Shown: positions 26,332 through 36,123, numbered from the stretch's first letter. The stretch is DNA of 64,000 nucleotides from Thermosulfurimonas sp. F29 (GCF_019688735.1 NZ_JAIFYA010000001.1:496001-560000), one strand, 5' to 3'. Translations and numbers: made by a program. The notes: generated by a model not told the origin, from the letters alone.

Positions 26332-29187
26332 TTAGTGTATTTTAGGTTTCGGAAAAAGCACATAAAGCCCCAAGAGGTCTGCCGGAGGGATAAACCTAAC
26401 TTTTATGCGGCGCTCACCGGCTCGACGGAGACGATTTATATTTTCTTCCACTTCGGAAGCCCTTTGCTCCAGGAAAGATTCAATTTCAGGCTTTAAGATT
26501 TCAAACTCTTCCAGAGCCTTACGAAAGGCTTCTCTTTTGTGTTCGGGAAGGACTTCGCCCGCGGGTTCGGCCCAGTAAAGGAGTTCCCGAGCCTCGTCTT
26601 CGTTGAGAGATGGAGAATAAATAACCAACTCTTCTATAAGTTTATTGCGGGCTTGATAGCGGACCCGTAGAAGGTAAAGAACCGTGCGTCGGGAAACGGC
26701 TTCGGTGCGGATAACTGCGGCCCGGGCAGCCGGCAAATAGCGAGTGGTGAGTGGCGAGTGGCGAGTGGAAAGGGCTTGTCCTAAAATGTAAGAAGATAGG
26801 GCCTCCACTATCATATGGTTTCTGCCAATAAAAACTGCTCCCTCAGGCGGCGGAAAATGAAACGATATCTTTAGGCGGGCGTCTTCAAGGCCGGTGCGAA
26901 CACGGACTTCGGGCGGAAGAGTACTTAAGTGTAAAAGATAAACACCCTCTTTCTCTTTTCGGATATCCCCTCCGAGAGCTTCCACAGCTTCAAGGACAAA
27001 GCGTTCAACATCTTTTTGAGTCCCCAAGCGCTTTGCCACTTCGGCAAGCTCTCTCGCCACTTCATCCTGGAGTTTGATGGCCCTCTGGGCGAAGATGCTT
27101 CGGCTTTTCTTTTCGCGACTTGCGGCTTCGTCCCAAAGACGAGTTACCTGGTTGATGTCCGGTTCTTCGAAAAGACTGTACTGTCGAAATTTGTGCCCGC
27201 TTTTTAAAAAGAGAGATTCGATTAAAGCTTCCATGACTTTGGCGTGATCCTGTGGAAGAGGTACTAGAATACCCAAGCTCTTGTGGATTTCTCTGGCTTT
27301 GCGTAGAAGGACCTCAAGTACTGCGCCGTCCACCGGATTGTCCTGACCATAGACGAGAAATGTTTTGACTACTGGATGAGGCTGACCAAAGCGATCCACC
27401 CGGCCTTCACGTTGCTCAAGACGATTAGGATTCCAGGGAAGATCGTAATGAATGACGGCATTAAAATGTTCCTGAAGATTTATACCTTCACTGAGGCAGT
27501 CCGTAGCTACCAAAACCCGCTTGGGGTAGCGGGAAAGTTCCTCTACTTTCAAGCGGCGTTCGTCTTCGGTAATACGTCCGGTAATAGCAGAAATGCCAAG
27601 ATCAGAAAAAGATTTTTCAAGCTCGTGGCGCAGGCCTTTAGCCACATACTCCGCCGTGGTGATGTAGCGGCAGTAAATAACAGGTGAAAACCCTTCCTCA
27701 AGAAGACTCCTAACTGTAGCGACAACTTTTCGGAATTTTTCATCCTCCTCATAAGATAAAGACCTAGCTTTTTTAAGGAATTCTCTTAACCGTCTAATTT
27801 CATGGGATTGGAAAGAGGCTTCCTCGGTTTCTAACTGGTGTTCAATAACGGCTTGAGGATTGGTGTCGTCAGCCACCTCTTTTGTAAGGGGATCGTACAC
27901 TAAAGGGGAAAAAAGGGTTTCTTCTTCGGTCTCATCGAGAGCGTAGTCTTCCTGGGATTCAGAAGTCTTTTTGAGTTTGGTCCGGAGCCTGGTTTCAAAA
28001 GCGGCCACGGCCGAGGCCGGGCTTGACATGACCGAACGCAGTAGGGCCAAGGCGGCCCAAAACCGGAGCCTGCGTCGTCTAGGAATTTCGGCCTGCTTTG
28101 CGGTCCTTACCAACTCATGGGCAAACTCGTATACCTCGTCAAAAAGCTCACGGTAGGCAGGGCTTAAGGTGTAAGGAAGATCAAAAGACTTTCTTTCTGG
28201 GAAGGGAGTATCTGCGCCAAGCCATTCTTTTACATCTTTTCGGGTGCGCTGGATGAAGTGACGGGCTAAGCGTTCGCGCTCCCTCCGGCGCTCTTCTTGG
28301 CTTAGGCCGTCTAAATCAAGGGTTTCAAAGTCGGGATTCAAAAAACCAATCAGAGACCTAAAAGATTCTTCGATACCGCTGTGAGGGGTGGCGGTTAACA
28401 GTACAAGATGACGGCCTGGATCTTCGGCAAGAGCTTTGACCAACTCATAGCGTAGATGTTGATCCCGACTTCCGGCCTGTGGCGGCCGAGCACAGATGTG
28501 GACCTCATCAACTACTACTAATTCAGGAGCATATTTCAGTAAAATGGAACGCCAACGCTCACCCTTGAGGTAGTCAATGCTAGCTACGAGATAGGGATAA
28601 TAATTAAAAATGGTTGCATCTCCTGGAGTTTTTCTTTCAAGTATAGCCATAGTTTTGGGAGAAATAACTTCTGCTGGCAAAGCAAATTTCTCTCGCAGTT
28701 CATAAGCCCACTGATCTGCCAAATACGGAGGGCAGAGCACAATAAAGCGATTTATCTCTCCGCGCTCGATTAACTCCTTGAGGATAAGACCAGCCTCGAT
28801 GGTTTTACCTACGCCTACATCGTCGGCAATAAGAATGCGCACGGGTTCAAGGCGAAGAGCCATTATCAAGGGCACCAACTGGTAGGGACGGGGGTCAAAA
28901 TTGAGTTTGCCTGCGGACTGAAGAGAAGTAATGCCGTATCGAAGAGAAAGGCGTAAAGCCTCAGCTAGAAGTCGGGCTCTGGCAAAATTCCCTAAGTCCT
29001 TTTCGTCCGGCAGGGGGAAAGAAGCAGATTTAATATCCTCAAGATAAGCCAGTGGTTTATAGATGGCCCAGGTTTCGGATTCCTGCCCCACCAAAGGCTT
29101 TAAGTGCACAAGGTCTTTCGTTACGCTGGAGATGACCCACTCACGCCCCCGACAATGGACAATAGCTCCCGGCGAGAACTCAAACAT
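26332..29187 (-). CDS. SNF2-type helicase, DrmD-like
   Basis: Superfamily 2 ATPase of 951 residues. Walker A DDVGVGKT near residue 124, DEVH near 226, TATPHSG near 270 and motif VI EQREGRVDRFGQP near 593, the RapA/HepA/SNF2 layout. The C-terminal 250 residues are helical and charged. In class 1 DISARM this position is held by DrmD. A 7-bp-periodic repeat is embedded in frame at 26732-26768. ATG at 29187 with AAGGGA upstream; diverges from the DUF1998 helicase gene across 65 bp. Confidence 0.85.
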   Translation of the reverse strand: MFEFSPGAIVHCRGREWVISSVTKDLVHLKPLVGQESETWAIYKPLAYLEDIKSASFPLPDEKDLGNFARARLLAEALRLSLRYGITSLQSAGKLNFDPRPYQLVPLIMALRLEPVRILIADDVGVGKTIEAGLILKELIERGEINRFIVLCPPYLADQWAYELREKFALPAEVISPKTMAILERKTPGDATIFNYYPYLVASIDYLKGERWRSILLKYAPELVVVDEVHICARPPQAGSRDQHLRYELVKALAEDPGRHLVLLTATPHSGIEESFRSLIGFLNPDFETLDLDGLSQEERRRERERLARHFIQRTRKDVKEWLGADTPFPERKSFDLPYTLSPAYRELFDEVYEFAHELVRTAKQAEIPRRRRLRFWAALALLRSVMSSPASAVAAFETRLRTKLKKTSESQEDYALDETEEETLFSPLVYDPLTKEVADDTNPQAVIEHQLETEEASFQSHEIRRLREFLKKARSLSYEEDEKFRKVVATVRSLLEEGFSPVIYCRYITTAEYVAKGLRHELEKSFSDLGISAITGRITEDERRLKVEELSRYPKRVLVATDCLSEGINLQEHFNAVIHYDLPWNPNRLEQREGRVDRFGQPHPVVKTFLVYGQDNPVDGAVLEVLLRKAREIHKSLGILVPLPQDHAKVMEALIESLFLKSGHKFRQYSLFEEPDINQVTRLWDEAASREKKSRSIFAQRAIKLQDEVARELAEVAKRLGTQKDVERFVLEAVEALGGDIRKEKEGVYLLHLSTLPPEVRVRTGLEDARLKISFHFPPPEGAVFIGRNHMIVEALSSYILGQALSTRHSPLTTRYLPAARAAVIRTEAVSRRTVLYLLRVRYQARNKLIEELVIYSPSLNEDEARELLYWAEPAGEVLPEHKREAFRKALEEFEILKPEIESFLEQRASEVEENINRLRRAGERRIKVRFIPPADLLGLYVLFPKPKIH
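26732..26768. repeat. 7-bp-periodic GCGAGTGG-type repeat (copy 3), inside helicase gene
   Basis: Five consecutive 7-bp units of the type (A/G)GCGAGTG (including TGAGTGG and GCGAGTGG) are read in frame as STRHSPLTTRYLPA. Same orientation as the two copies in the methyltransferase gene. Confidence 0.6.
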
Positions 29188-29252
29188 CTTCCCTTAAAAT
29201 GCTATCTAGATTTGGTATTTTAGACAAGAGCAAAAAAGCTGAGGGGGGACCA

Positions 29253-32200
29253 ATGGATGCCTTTCAGCTCTGTAAAAGCCTTATTTCCGACTACAGTGAA
29301 TATGTTAGCGGTTTTCTGAATATCAGGGACGAACGACTGAGAGATTATGTGGATAGATTTTTGAGCCGTGGTTCTCTCTGGCCCGAGGCGAGAGTTCAGC
29401 TTAATCCTGCTTATGAAAAAGGGGCTACGGTAGAAGATCTGGTCCGCGAAGGCCTTCTTCATCCTGACTGTGCCCAAATTTTAAGAACCAAAGAAGGGAA
29501 ACCTTTTCATCTTTATCGGCACCAGGAAGAAGCCATAATAAAAGCAGCCAAGGGAGAATCCTATGTTCTTACTACCGGAACGGGTTCAGGAAAGAGCCTT
29601 TGTTTTTTTATTCCTATTGTGGATTATGTCCTGAAAAACGACCCTCAAGACAAAAGGGTGAGGGCCATCATTGTTTATCCGATGAACGCCCTAATCAATT
29701 CTCAGCTTGAAGGCTTTAAAAACCTTCTTTCAAATCTACCCGAATGCCCTGTAACCGTAGCCCGCTATACCGGCCAGGAAGATGCTCAAACCAGAGAACG
29801 CCTTCAAAAAAATCCACCCCACATTTTGCTTACCAATTATGTCATGCTGGAACTCATGCTTGCTCGGCATCACGAGCAAGTTTTTGTGGATCAGAATTAT
29901 GCTCGCATTAAATTTTTGGTATTTGACGAACTTCATACCTATACCGGGCGCCAGGGAGCAGATGTCGCCTTATTGATTCGCCGATTGGCGGAAAGAACCG
30001 GAAATCAAGATCTAATTTTAATAGGTACAAGCGCCACCCTGGCCACAGAAGGAGACCGTTTCCATCGCAAAGAAGTAGTGGCCCAGGTAGCCTCAAATTT
30101 CTTCGGAAGAAGGATACCGCCAGAAAATGTAATTGATGAAACTCTGAAAAGAGTCACCTGTGGCCATTTTTCGAAAGAGAGTCTAAGAGAAGCTCTGGCT
30201 TCTCCGCCTCCTTCGGAAGATATTTCTCTGGACGAGTTTTTGAGGCATCCGGTTGCGGCTTGGATTGAGGATACTTTTGGTCTTACGGAAAAAGACGGAT
30301 ATTTAATGCGCAGAGAGCCCATTACCCTTTCCGAAGGCGCGAAAAAGCTGGCCGAAGAAACCGGTGTATCTGAAGGAACGGCCGTTAAGTACCTTCAGCA
30401 CATGTTTAATCTCGGGAGTCGCTTAAAACTTCCCGATGGCACCACAGTTTTCCCTTTCAAACTTCACCAATTTGTGGCGCAGGGTGAAAACATTTTGGCT
30501 ACCTTAGAAAAGCCTTCAACTAGATTTTTTACCGCCGAGATCAAAAATTTTGCTCCCGATGTGGAAGGTCTTAAGCGCCCTCTTTTTCCACTGGTTTTTT
30601 GCCGAGAGTGCGGACAGGAATATTACCAAGTGGTTTGGGATACTCAAGAAAACCAGTTTTTACCTCTGGAAGAAACCCTGGAAGAAGAAGCTGAGGAGAT
30701 TCAAGCCGGTTATTTGGTTATCGAAGAGGAACCGGACACCGTCTGGAACGAAGCTTCCCTTGAGGAACTACCGGATACCTGGAAAACGCCAAAAGGAAGA
30801 ATTAGTAAAAAGTACGAAGATCATGTCCCCCGGAGGGTATGGGTTACTCCCGATGGGAAAATTTCCTTTGAAGAGACCGAAGATTCCGCTCCTGGTTGGT
30901 TTGTGAGATATCCTTTTCTTTTTTGTCTCAATTGTGGAATAGTTTATACCCGCAAGGAAAGAGAATTTAAAAAGTTGGCCCGTTTTTCTTCCGAAGGGAG
31001 GAGTACAGCCACCACACTTCTCAGCGTCTCAACTATAGTCCATCTACGCAAGCAGGGAATTTCACAAGAGGCTTGTAAACTTCTTTCTTTTACTGACAAT
31101 CGGCAAGATGCCTCTCTTCAGGCGGGACATTTTAATGATTTTGTTCAAGTGGCTCTGATAAGGTCTGGCGTTTACCGTGCCCTAGAAGAAGCGCGAGAGC
31201 TCACTCACGAGAACATAGCCTTTGCTGTATATGAAGCCCTCAATCTACCCCAGGAGATGTACGCCAAAGAACCGGCAGAACCAGGAACTCCGGGATTTGA
31301 GCGCAAACGGAAGGCCTTTATCCGGTTGCTTGAATATCGGATTTTAGAGGACCTGAGGCGAGGGTGGCGGGTAGTTCAGCCCAATCTTGAGCAGGTCGGT
31401 TTGCTGAAAATAGAGTATCACGGCCTGAGAGAAATTTGCCATAAAGACAGTCTCTTTCAGGCTCATCCACTTTTGGCTAAGGCTACCCCTGAGAAGCGCT
31501 TCTTTGTGGTGAAGAACTTTCTGGACTTTATGCGGCAGGCCCTAGCCATAGATGCTCATGTTCTTACTCCCGAAGCCCAGGAAAGCCTTCTTAGGGAGGT
31601 GCGCCAAGAAATCAAAGAGCCTTGGAATTTTGCTGACGATGAGATTTTACGGAGAGCTTCGTGGTTTGTGATTGATCCCTATCATGAGAGAAGAGAAAAC
31701 GAATGGAGCCTTTCGGCAAGAAGCAAGCTAGGAAGATTCCTAAGATCACCTGAAACCTGGGACGGACTTTTAACCAAACCGCTTTCGGAAGAGGAGTATC
31801 AGGAGGAGTTTTTACCGGCGTTCGTAGATCTTCTTATTGGCTGTGGATTCGTAAGGAAGAGACCGGACGGAAAAGCCATTCAGGTTCAGGTGGGATCAAT
31901 CGTCTGGCAAAAAGGCACGGGAGAAATTCCGGTCCCGGATCCGATTCGTTCTAAATGGCTCAAAGGGGCCGACATCGACAAACTTCTACGCCGAGCCCAT
32001 CCCTTCTTTGTGAGACTTTATAAAGAACTTGCTTCAGAATTTAAAAACCTTCAGGCTGCCGAACATACTGGACAGATTGGCAAGGAAGTTCGTGAAAAAA
32101 GAGAGAAGCTTTTCAGGAAAGGGGAGGTTCCGGTACTTTATTGTTCCCCTACCATGGAGCTTGGGATTGATATTGCGGATTTAAATGTGGTTCACATGCG

Positions 32201-34367
32201 AAATGTTCCGCCCTCTCCGGCCAATTATGCCCAGCGAAGCGGACGAGCAGGAAGAGGGGGACAGCCTGCGGTAGTCATTACTTATTGTGCAGCTAAAAGT
32301 CCGCATGACCAGTACTTCTTCCATCGTCCAGTAAAGATGATTGCCGGAGCAGTGACGCCACCACGGTTTGATCTTTCAAATGAAGACATGCTTAGAGAAC
32401 ATCTACATGCTATTTGGCTGGCAAAGACTGGACTCAATTTGGGGCATAGTATACGTGAGATACTAGATTTAGAGTTTTCAGGATATCCCCTGCATGAAGA
32501 CATCAAAAAGACCATTTCTGATCCTCGCTACATTGAAGCTGCTTTTGAGGAAGCTAAAAGACTGATTGAAAGAGAAAAAAGACTAAATAATGAAGAAGAA
32601 AAATTCTTCCCCGATGAAAAGTGGATTAAAGAGACTTTGGAAAGGGCTCCCGAATTATTTGATAAGGCCTTTGATAGGTGGCGAACTCTTTACCATCTTG
32701 CTGAAGAGCAGATACGAAAAGCTCAAGATGAGATCTTAAAGCTACTTATGATTAAAGGGAATCGCAAAGAAATGCAGGAAAGGCGCCAAAAAGCAGAGAG
32801 GATGCAAAGGGAGGCTTTAAGACAGATAGAGCTCCTTCTTAATCAAGCTGAAAATACCGAATCAGATTTTTATCCTTATCGTTATCTCGCCTGTGAAGGA
32901 TTTTTGCCGGGTTACAATTTTCCGAGGCTACCCATAAGAGCCTATCTTTCTGTGGGGGAACAGGGAGAATTCATCACAAGACCAAGATTTTTGGCTATTC
33001 GGGAGTTTGCCCCTTTCAATCTGATCTATCATGAGGGACAGATATTTATGGTTGATAGAGTCCAGATGCCGTTAAGCCAAATTCATTCACGCCTTAAAAG
33101 TGTGAGACTATGTAAACAATGTGGGTATATTCATGAAATTCAGGAAATTGATTGTTGTGAAAATTGTGGTGTCTCTTTAAATGCTGAAACCTCAATAACT
33201 ACTGACAGCCTGTTCGATCTTCCAGATGTTGTGGCTATCAAATGCCGTAGAATCACCTGTGATGAGGAAGAGCGGGTAAGACTTGGTTATAAAATAGATA
33301 CCTTTTTCCGTTATTCAGTCGGTAAATCGGGGATTCGAAAAAGAGGCTATAAAGTAATGGTTGGCCGAGAAGAACTTTTTCGAGCTACCTTCGGGCCTTC
33401 GGCTACTCTTTGGCTCGTCAATCAAGGATGGCTCCAAAGTAAAACTCCCCGGGGATTTTTGTTGGACTTCGAGAGCGGGAAATGGCTTAAAGATTCAAAG
33501 GAAAGTGATCTTTCCCCTGAAAGGGTCAAACGTGTTTTACCTTTTACAAAAGATACCAAAAACATTCTACTAATTCAGCCTATCGCACCTGAACATAGAG
33601 AAGACGCCATTCTGGCTTCCTTTCAGGCGGCCATGCTCTCTGCTATAGAAACATATTTTCAACTTGCGGAGGGTGAAATTTCAGCGACTAGACTGGGAGA
33701 AGGAGAACAAAAGGGCATTCTTTTCTGGGAAGCCAGTGAAGGAAGCCTTGGAGTGTTAAGAAGACTTGTAGATGAACCCGACATTTTCCGTAAGTTAGCC
33801 CACTTAGCTTTGGAAATTTGCCATTTTTCTCCTGAAGGAGATGATCTGGAACCAAAAGATTCTGAAGAACGTTGTACCAGAGCGTGCTATCGGTGTCTTC
33901 TTTCTTATCAGAATCAGCCGGATCATTTGATTTTAGACAGGTTTTTGGTTAGGGATTTGCTCTTGAAACTTAGAGAAGCGGATTTGGTAGCCCAAGATTT
34001 TTCTAGTAGAGAAGAACAATACCACTTTCTTTTAAAGCAAATTGATCCTCGTTCTTCCTTGGAGAAACGCTTTTTAGAGTATTTGTACAAAACCGGTAGG
34101 AAGCTTCCCGATGAAGCTCAGAAATTAATTATAGATGAAAATTTAGGTCTTAAAGCCTGTCCTGATTTTTATTACAGAGCTGGCAATGTATGTATTTTCT
34201 GTGATGGCTCAGTTCATGACGAAAAGAGAATTCAGGAAAGGGATTATGAACAGCGAAAATTGTTAGAAGAAGCTGGATACCTGGTGATTTCTATAAAGTA
34301 TGATGAGGATCTGGAAGACCAGATAAACCGGTATCCTAATGTATTTGGTGCATTAGCTCAGACTTAA
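29253..34367 (+). CDS. Large DEAD-box helicase with DUF1998 and nuclease-like C-terminus (DruE / fused DrmA-DrmB-like)
   Basis: Protein of 1704 residues. Walker A TTGTGSGKS near residue 108, DELH near 225, GTSATLA near 258 and motif VI QRSGRAGRGGQ near 993. A DUF1998 zinc module (CTRACYRCLLSYQNQPDH) is near 1540-1560. The last 110 residues (SSLEKRFLEYL, PDFYY, FCDGSVHD, RDYEQRKLLEEAGY) resemble Vsr/DUF559-type endonucleases. DruE of Druantia is of this size; DISARM splits helicase and DUF1998 into DrmA and DrmB. ATG 29253 follows GAGGGGGG. The stop codon lies in an IS end at 34360, so the final residues may not be native. Confidence 0.8.
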   Translation: MDAFQLCKSLISDYSEYVSGFLNIRDERLRDYVDRFLSRGSLWPEARVQLNPAYEKGATVEDLVREGLLHPDCAQILRTKEGKPFHLYRHQEEAIIKAAKGESYVLTTGTGSGKSLCFFIPIVDYVLKNDPQDKRVRAIIVYPMNALINSQLEGFKNLLSNLPECPVTVARYTGQEDAQTRERLQKNPPHILLTNYVMLELMLARHHEQVFVDQNYARIKFLVFDELHTYTGRQGADVALLIRRLAERTGNQDLILIGTSATLATEGDRFHRKEVVAQVASNFFGRRIPPENVIDETLKRVTCGHFSKESLREALASPPPSEDISLDEFLRHPVAAWIEDTFGLTEKDGYLMRREPITLSEGAKKLAEETGVSEGTAVKYLQHMFNLGSRLKLPDGTTVFPFKLHQFVAQGENILATLEKPSTRFFTAEIKNFAPDVEGLKRPLFPLVFCRECGQEYYQVVWDTQENQFLPLEETLEEEAEEIQAGYLVIEEEPDTVWNEASLEELPDTWKTPKGRISKKYEDHVPRRVWVTPDGKISFEETEDSAPGWFVRYPFLFCLNCGIVYTRKEREFKKLARFSSEGRSTATTLLSVSTIVHLRKQGISQEACKLLSFTDNRQDASLQAGHFNDFVQVALIRSGVYRALEEARELTHENIAFAVYEALNLPQEMYAKEPAEPGTPGFERKRKAFIRLLEYRILEDLRRGWRVVQPNLEQVGLLKIEYHGLREICHKDSLFQAHPLLAKATPEKRFFVVKNFLDFMRQALAIDAHVLTPEAQESLLREVRQEIKEPWNFADDEILRRASWFVIDPYHERRENEWSLSARSKLGRFLRSPETWDGLLTKPLSEEEYQEEFLPAFVDLLIGCGFVRKRPDGKAIQVQVGSIVWQKGTGEIPVPDPIRSKWLKGADIDKLLRRAHPFFVRLYKELASEFKNLQAAEHTGQIGKEVREKREKLFRKGEVPVLYCSPTMELGIDIADLNVVHMRNVPPSPANYAQRSGRAGRGGQPAVVITYCAAKSPHDQYFFHRPVKMIAGAVTPPRFDLSNEDMLREHLHAIWLAKTGLNLGHSIREILDLEFSGYPLHEDIKKTISDPRYIEAAFEEAKRLIEREKRLNNEEEKFFPDEKWIKETLERAPELFDKAFDRWRTLYHLAEEQIRKAQDEILKLLMIKGNRKEMQERRQKAERMQREALRQIELLLNQAENTESDFYPYRYLACEGFLPGYNFPRLPIRAYLSVGEQGEFITRPRFLAIREFAPFNLIYHEGQIFMVDRVQMPLSQIHSRLKSVRLCKQCGYIHEIQEIDCCENCGVSLNAETSITTDSLFDLPDVVAIKCRRITCDEEERVRLGYKIDTFFRYSVGKSGIRKRGYKVMVGREELFRATFGPSATLWLVNQGWLQSKTPRGFLLDFESGKWLKDSKESDLSPERVKRVLPFTKDTKNILLIQPIAPEHREDAILASFQAAMLSAIETYFQLAEGEISATRLGEGEQKGILFWEASEGSLGVLRRLVDEPDIFRKLAHLALEICHFSPEGDDLEPKDSEERCTRACYRCLLSYQNQPDHLILDRFLVRDLLLKLREADLVAQDFSSREEQYHFLLKQIDPRSSLEKRFLEYLYKTGRKLPDEAQKLIIDENLGLKACPDFYYRAGNVCIFCDGSVHDEKRIQERDYEQRKLLEEAGYLVISIKYDEDLEDQINRYPNVFGALAQT

Positions 34368-35560
34368 TCTGACAGTGAGGCCTTCCCAAAGGGGGGTGGT
34401 CCGGGCTACCCTCCAGGGAGCTCCACCCAAAACTCAAAACAAGGAGGAGTAGCCATGACCACCCAAGAGAAGCTTATCAAGAACAAGCTAGGTTTGCTAG
34501 AGTTGGCGGCGTACTTGAAAAACGTATCCGAGGCCTGCCGAGTCATGGGCTTCAGCCGGGACACCTTCTACCGGATCAAGAAAGCCTATGAGTAAGGCGG
34601 GATAGAGGCTCTTTACGAGAAGAGCCGCCGGAAACCCAACCTCAAGAACCGGGTTTCGAAGGAGGTAGAGCGGGCGGTAGTGGAGCTGGCCCTGGAGGAT
34701 CCCTCTTTAGGGCAGAAGAGGGTAAGTGATGAACTGAGGAAACGAGGGATATTTGTATCACCGGCAGGGGTAAGGAGCATTTGGTTAAGGCATGGGCTTG
34801 AGCGATTTGAAAAGAGGCTCAAGGCCTTGGAGGAGCGGGTAGCCAGGACGGGGGAGGTTCTTACGGAAAGGCAGCTTCAAGCGCTTGAGAAGGCCAGGGA
34901 GGAGAAGGTAGCCCAGGGGGAGATAGAGACCGAGCACGTGGGCTATCTAGGAGCCCAGGACACTTACTATGTGGGGACCATCAAAGGGGTGGGCCGAATC
35001 TACCAGCAGACCTTTATAGACACCTATTCCAAGGTGGCTTTTGCCAAGCTTTACACCAGCAAGCATCCCATCAATAGTGCGGACTTACTGAACGATCGGG
35101 TGATACCGTTTTTTGAAGAGCACGGGATATCGGTATTGAGGATACTGACGGATCGGGGAACGGAGTTTTGTGGACGTATAGACCGGCACGAGTACGAGCT
35201 CTTTTTGGCCTTAAACGACATAGAGCACACGAAGACCAAGGCCAAGAATCCGCAGACCAACGGGATATGCGAGAGGTTTCATCGGACGATCAGGAGGAGT
35301 TTTACTCGATAGCGTTGAGGAGGAAGCTTTATCGGAGTTTGGAGGAGCTTCAGGAGGACTTGGATTTGTGGATAGAGAGGTACAACCGGCAGAGGCCGCA
35401 TCAGGGGAAGTACTGTGAAGGCAAGACGCCGATGGAGACGTTTTTGGGAAATGTGCCCTTGGCAAAGGAAAAGATGCATTCTAATGTGGAGGCAGGATTT
35501 GGGTTCTGACCGAGCCTGACAGGTGGAGCCTCTGGAGGGGCCAACTGTCAGATCAAGTCT
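34360..35560 (+). mobile_element. IS481-type insertion sequence, degenerate
   Basis: Terminal inverted repeats: left from 34360, AGACTTAATCTGACAGT; right ending at 35560, whose reverse complement is AGACTTGATCTGACAGT (16 of 17 match, then a further GGCC match). The length is 1201 bp. No convincing target duplication. It carries one inactivated transposase gene. Confidence 0.75.
34455..35509 (+). pseudogene. IS481-type transposase, broken by a stop and a frameshift
   Basis: Reads MTTQEKLIKNKLGLLELAAYLKN..., with the N-terminal helix-turn-helix and the rve integrase core (DTYSKVAFAKLYT, ILTDRGTEFCG, NGICERFHRTI, then YNRQRPHQGKYCEGKTPMETF). Codon 47 is TAA (34593-34595) in the middle of an otherwise continuous YE-GGIEALYEKSRRKPN. 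A one-base loss near 35288-35295 shifts HRTI to a different frame, which resumes as EEFYSIALRRKLYRSLEEL. Two separate lesions make it inactive unless recoded. RBS AAGGAGGAG lies before the ATG. Confidence 0.85.
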
Positions 35561-35863
35561 AAACTTTTACAATTTGGTCTCTAAATATTTATACTAATTG
35601 ATAAGTCTCGAAAACTAAATTAATTGAATGTGAGTTTTTGTAGTCGCCTCCTGGTAGCGCCCATTCAATCTTCTTCCTTGGAAAATAAGCTATATTGCTT
35701 TAATGTTATACTTTTTTAATATTTTCGATTTTCTGTTTTTTGTATCTTTTGGAAGGTATGGTAGGCAATTCGAACAAAGGTATTTGTTCTGAGGGCACTT
35801 GTGCTCTTCGTTCGATTTTGCTATTCTCTTTCTTGACTGATGAGGCTATAGTGAATTCGAAGC
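35561..35863. other. AT-rich intergenic region
   Basis: Spacer to the right of the IS481-type element. No convincing gene on either strand; one stretch around 35700-35740 is T-rich. I see no recognisable repeat or RNA. Confidence 0.4.
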
Positions 35864-36034
35864 TCAAGTTAGGGGGTGTATACTGTACAAAACGGGTTCC
35901 TCGAAGCAGTCCACCGGGGCCATGGCGGCTTTGTACCAGGGTTTGTTCTTATCTTCTTCTGTGACGGGTCGGAAGCCTTCTCTTTCGAGAAGTTCGATTA
36001 TCAGTTCGACCTCTGTTTTTCTTCTTCGAGCCAT
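35864..36034 (-). CDS. Small hypothetical protein
   Basis: Open frame of 56 residues, MARRRKTEVELIIELLEKEGFRPVTEEDKNKPWYK..., ending HPLT. Strongly charged and helical at the N-terminus. It overlaps the end of the next upstream small frame (36001-36123), as in coupled small genes. It lies opposite the excisionase-like gene, as phage control genes often do. No family recognised; could be spurious. Confidence 0.35.
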   Translation of the reverse strand: MARRRKTEVELIIELLEREGFRPVTEEDKNKPWYKAAMAPVDCFEEPVLYSIHPLT

Positions 36035-36123
36035 TTCAGGTACCTCTCTATGTAAAATCGGACCCCTCCTTTGTCTGATCTTTTCACCTTACCACACTGT
36101 ACAAATTTCGGGGTCCACTTCAC
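36001..36123 (-). CDS. Very small hypothetical protein
   Basis: Frame of 40 residues from a GTG, VKWTPKFVQCGKVKRSDKGGVRFYIERYLKWLEEEKQRSN, overlapping the 56-residue frame. Basic first half, helical second half. It begins 3 bp from the start of the divergent excisionase-like gene. Only weak support: plausible composition and coupling. Confidence 0.3.
   Translation of the reverse strand: MKWTPKFVQCGKVKRSDKGGVRFYIERYLKWLEEEKQRSN

Noticed and set aside
22034-26768. CRISPR array for the 7-bp repeats
   Set aside because: Units are 7 bp, tandem, without spacers and lie within coding sequence; no repeat-spacer structure.
29188-29252. Promoter for the SNF2 helicase from TTGTCT and TAGCAT with 17-bp spacing
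   Set aside because: The predicted start would fall within the ribosome-binding site, so it is unlikely to be real.
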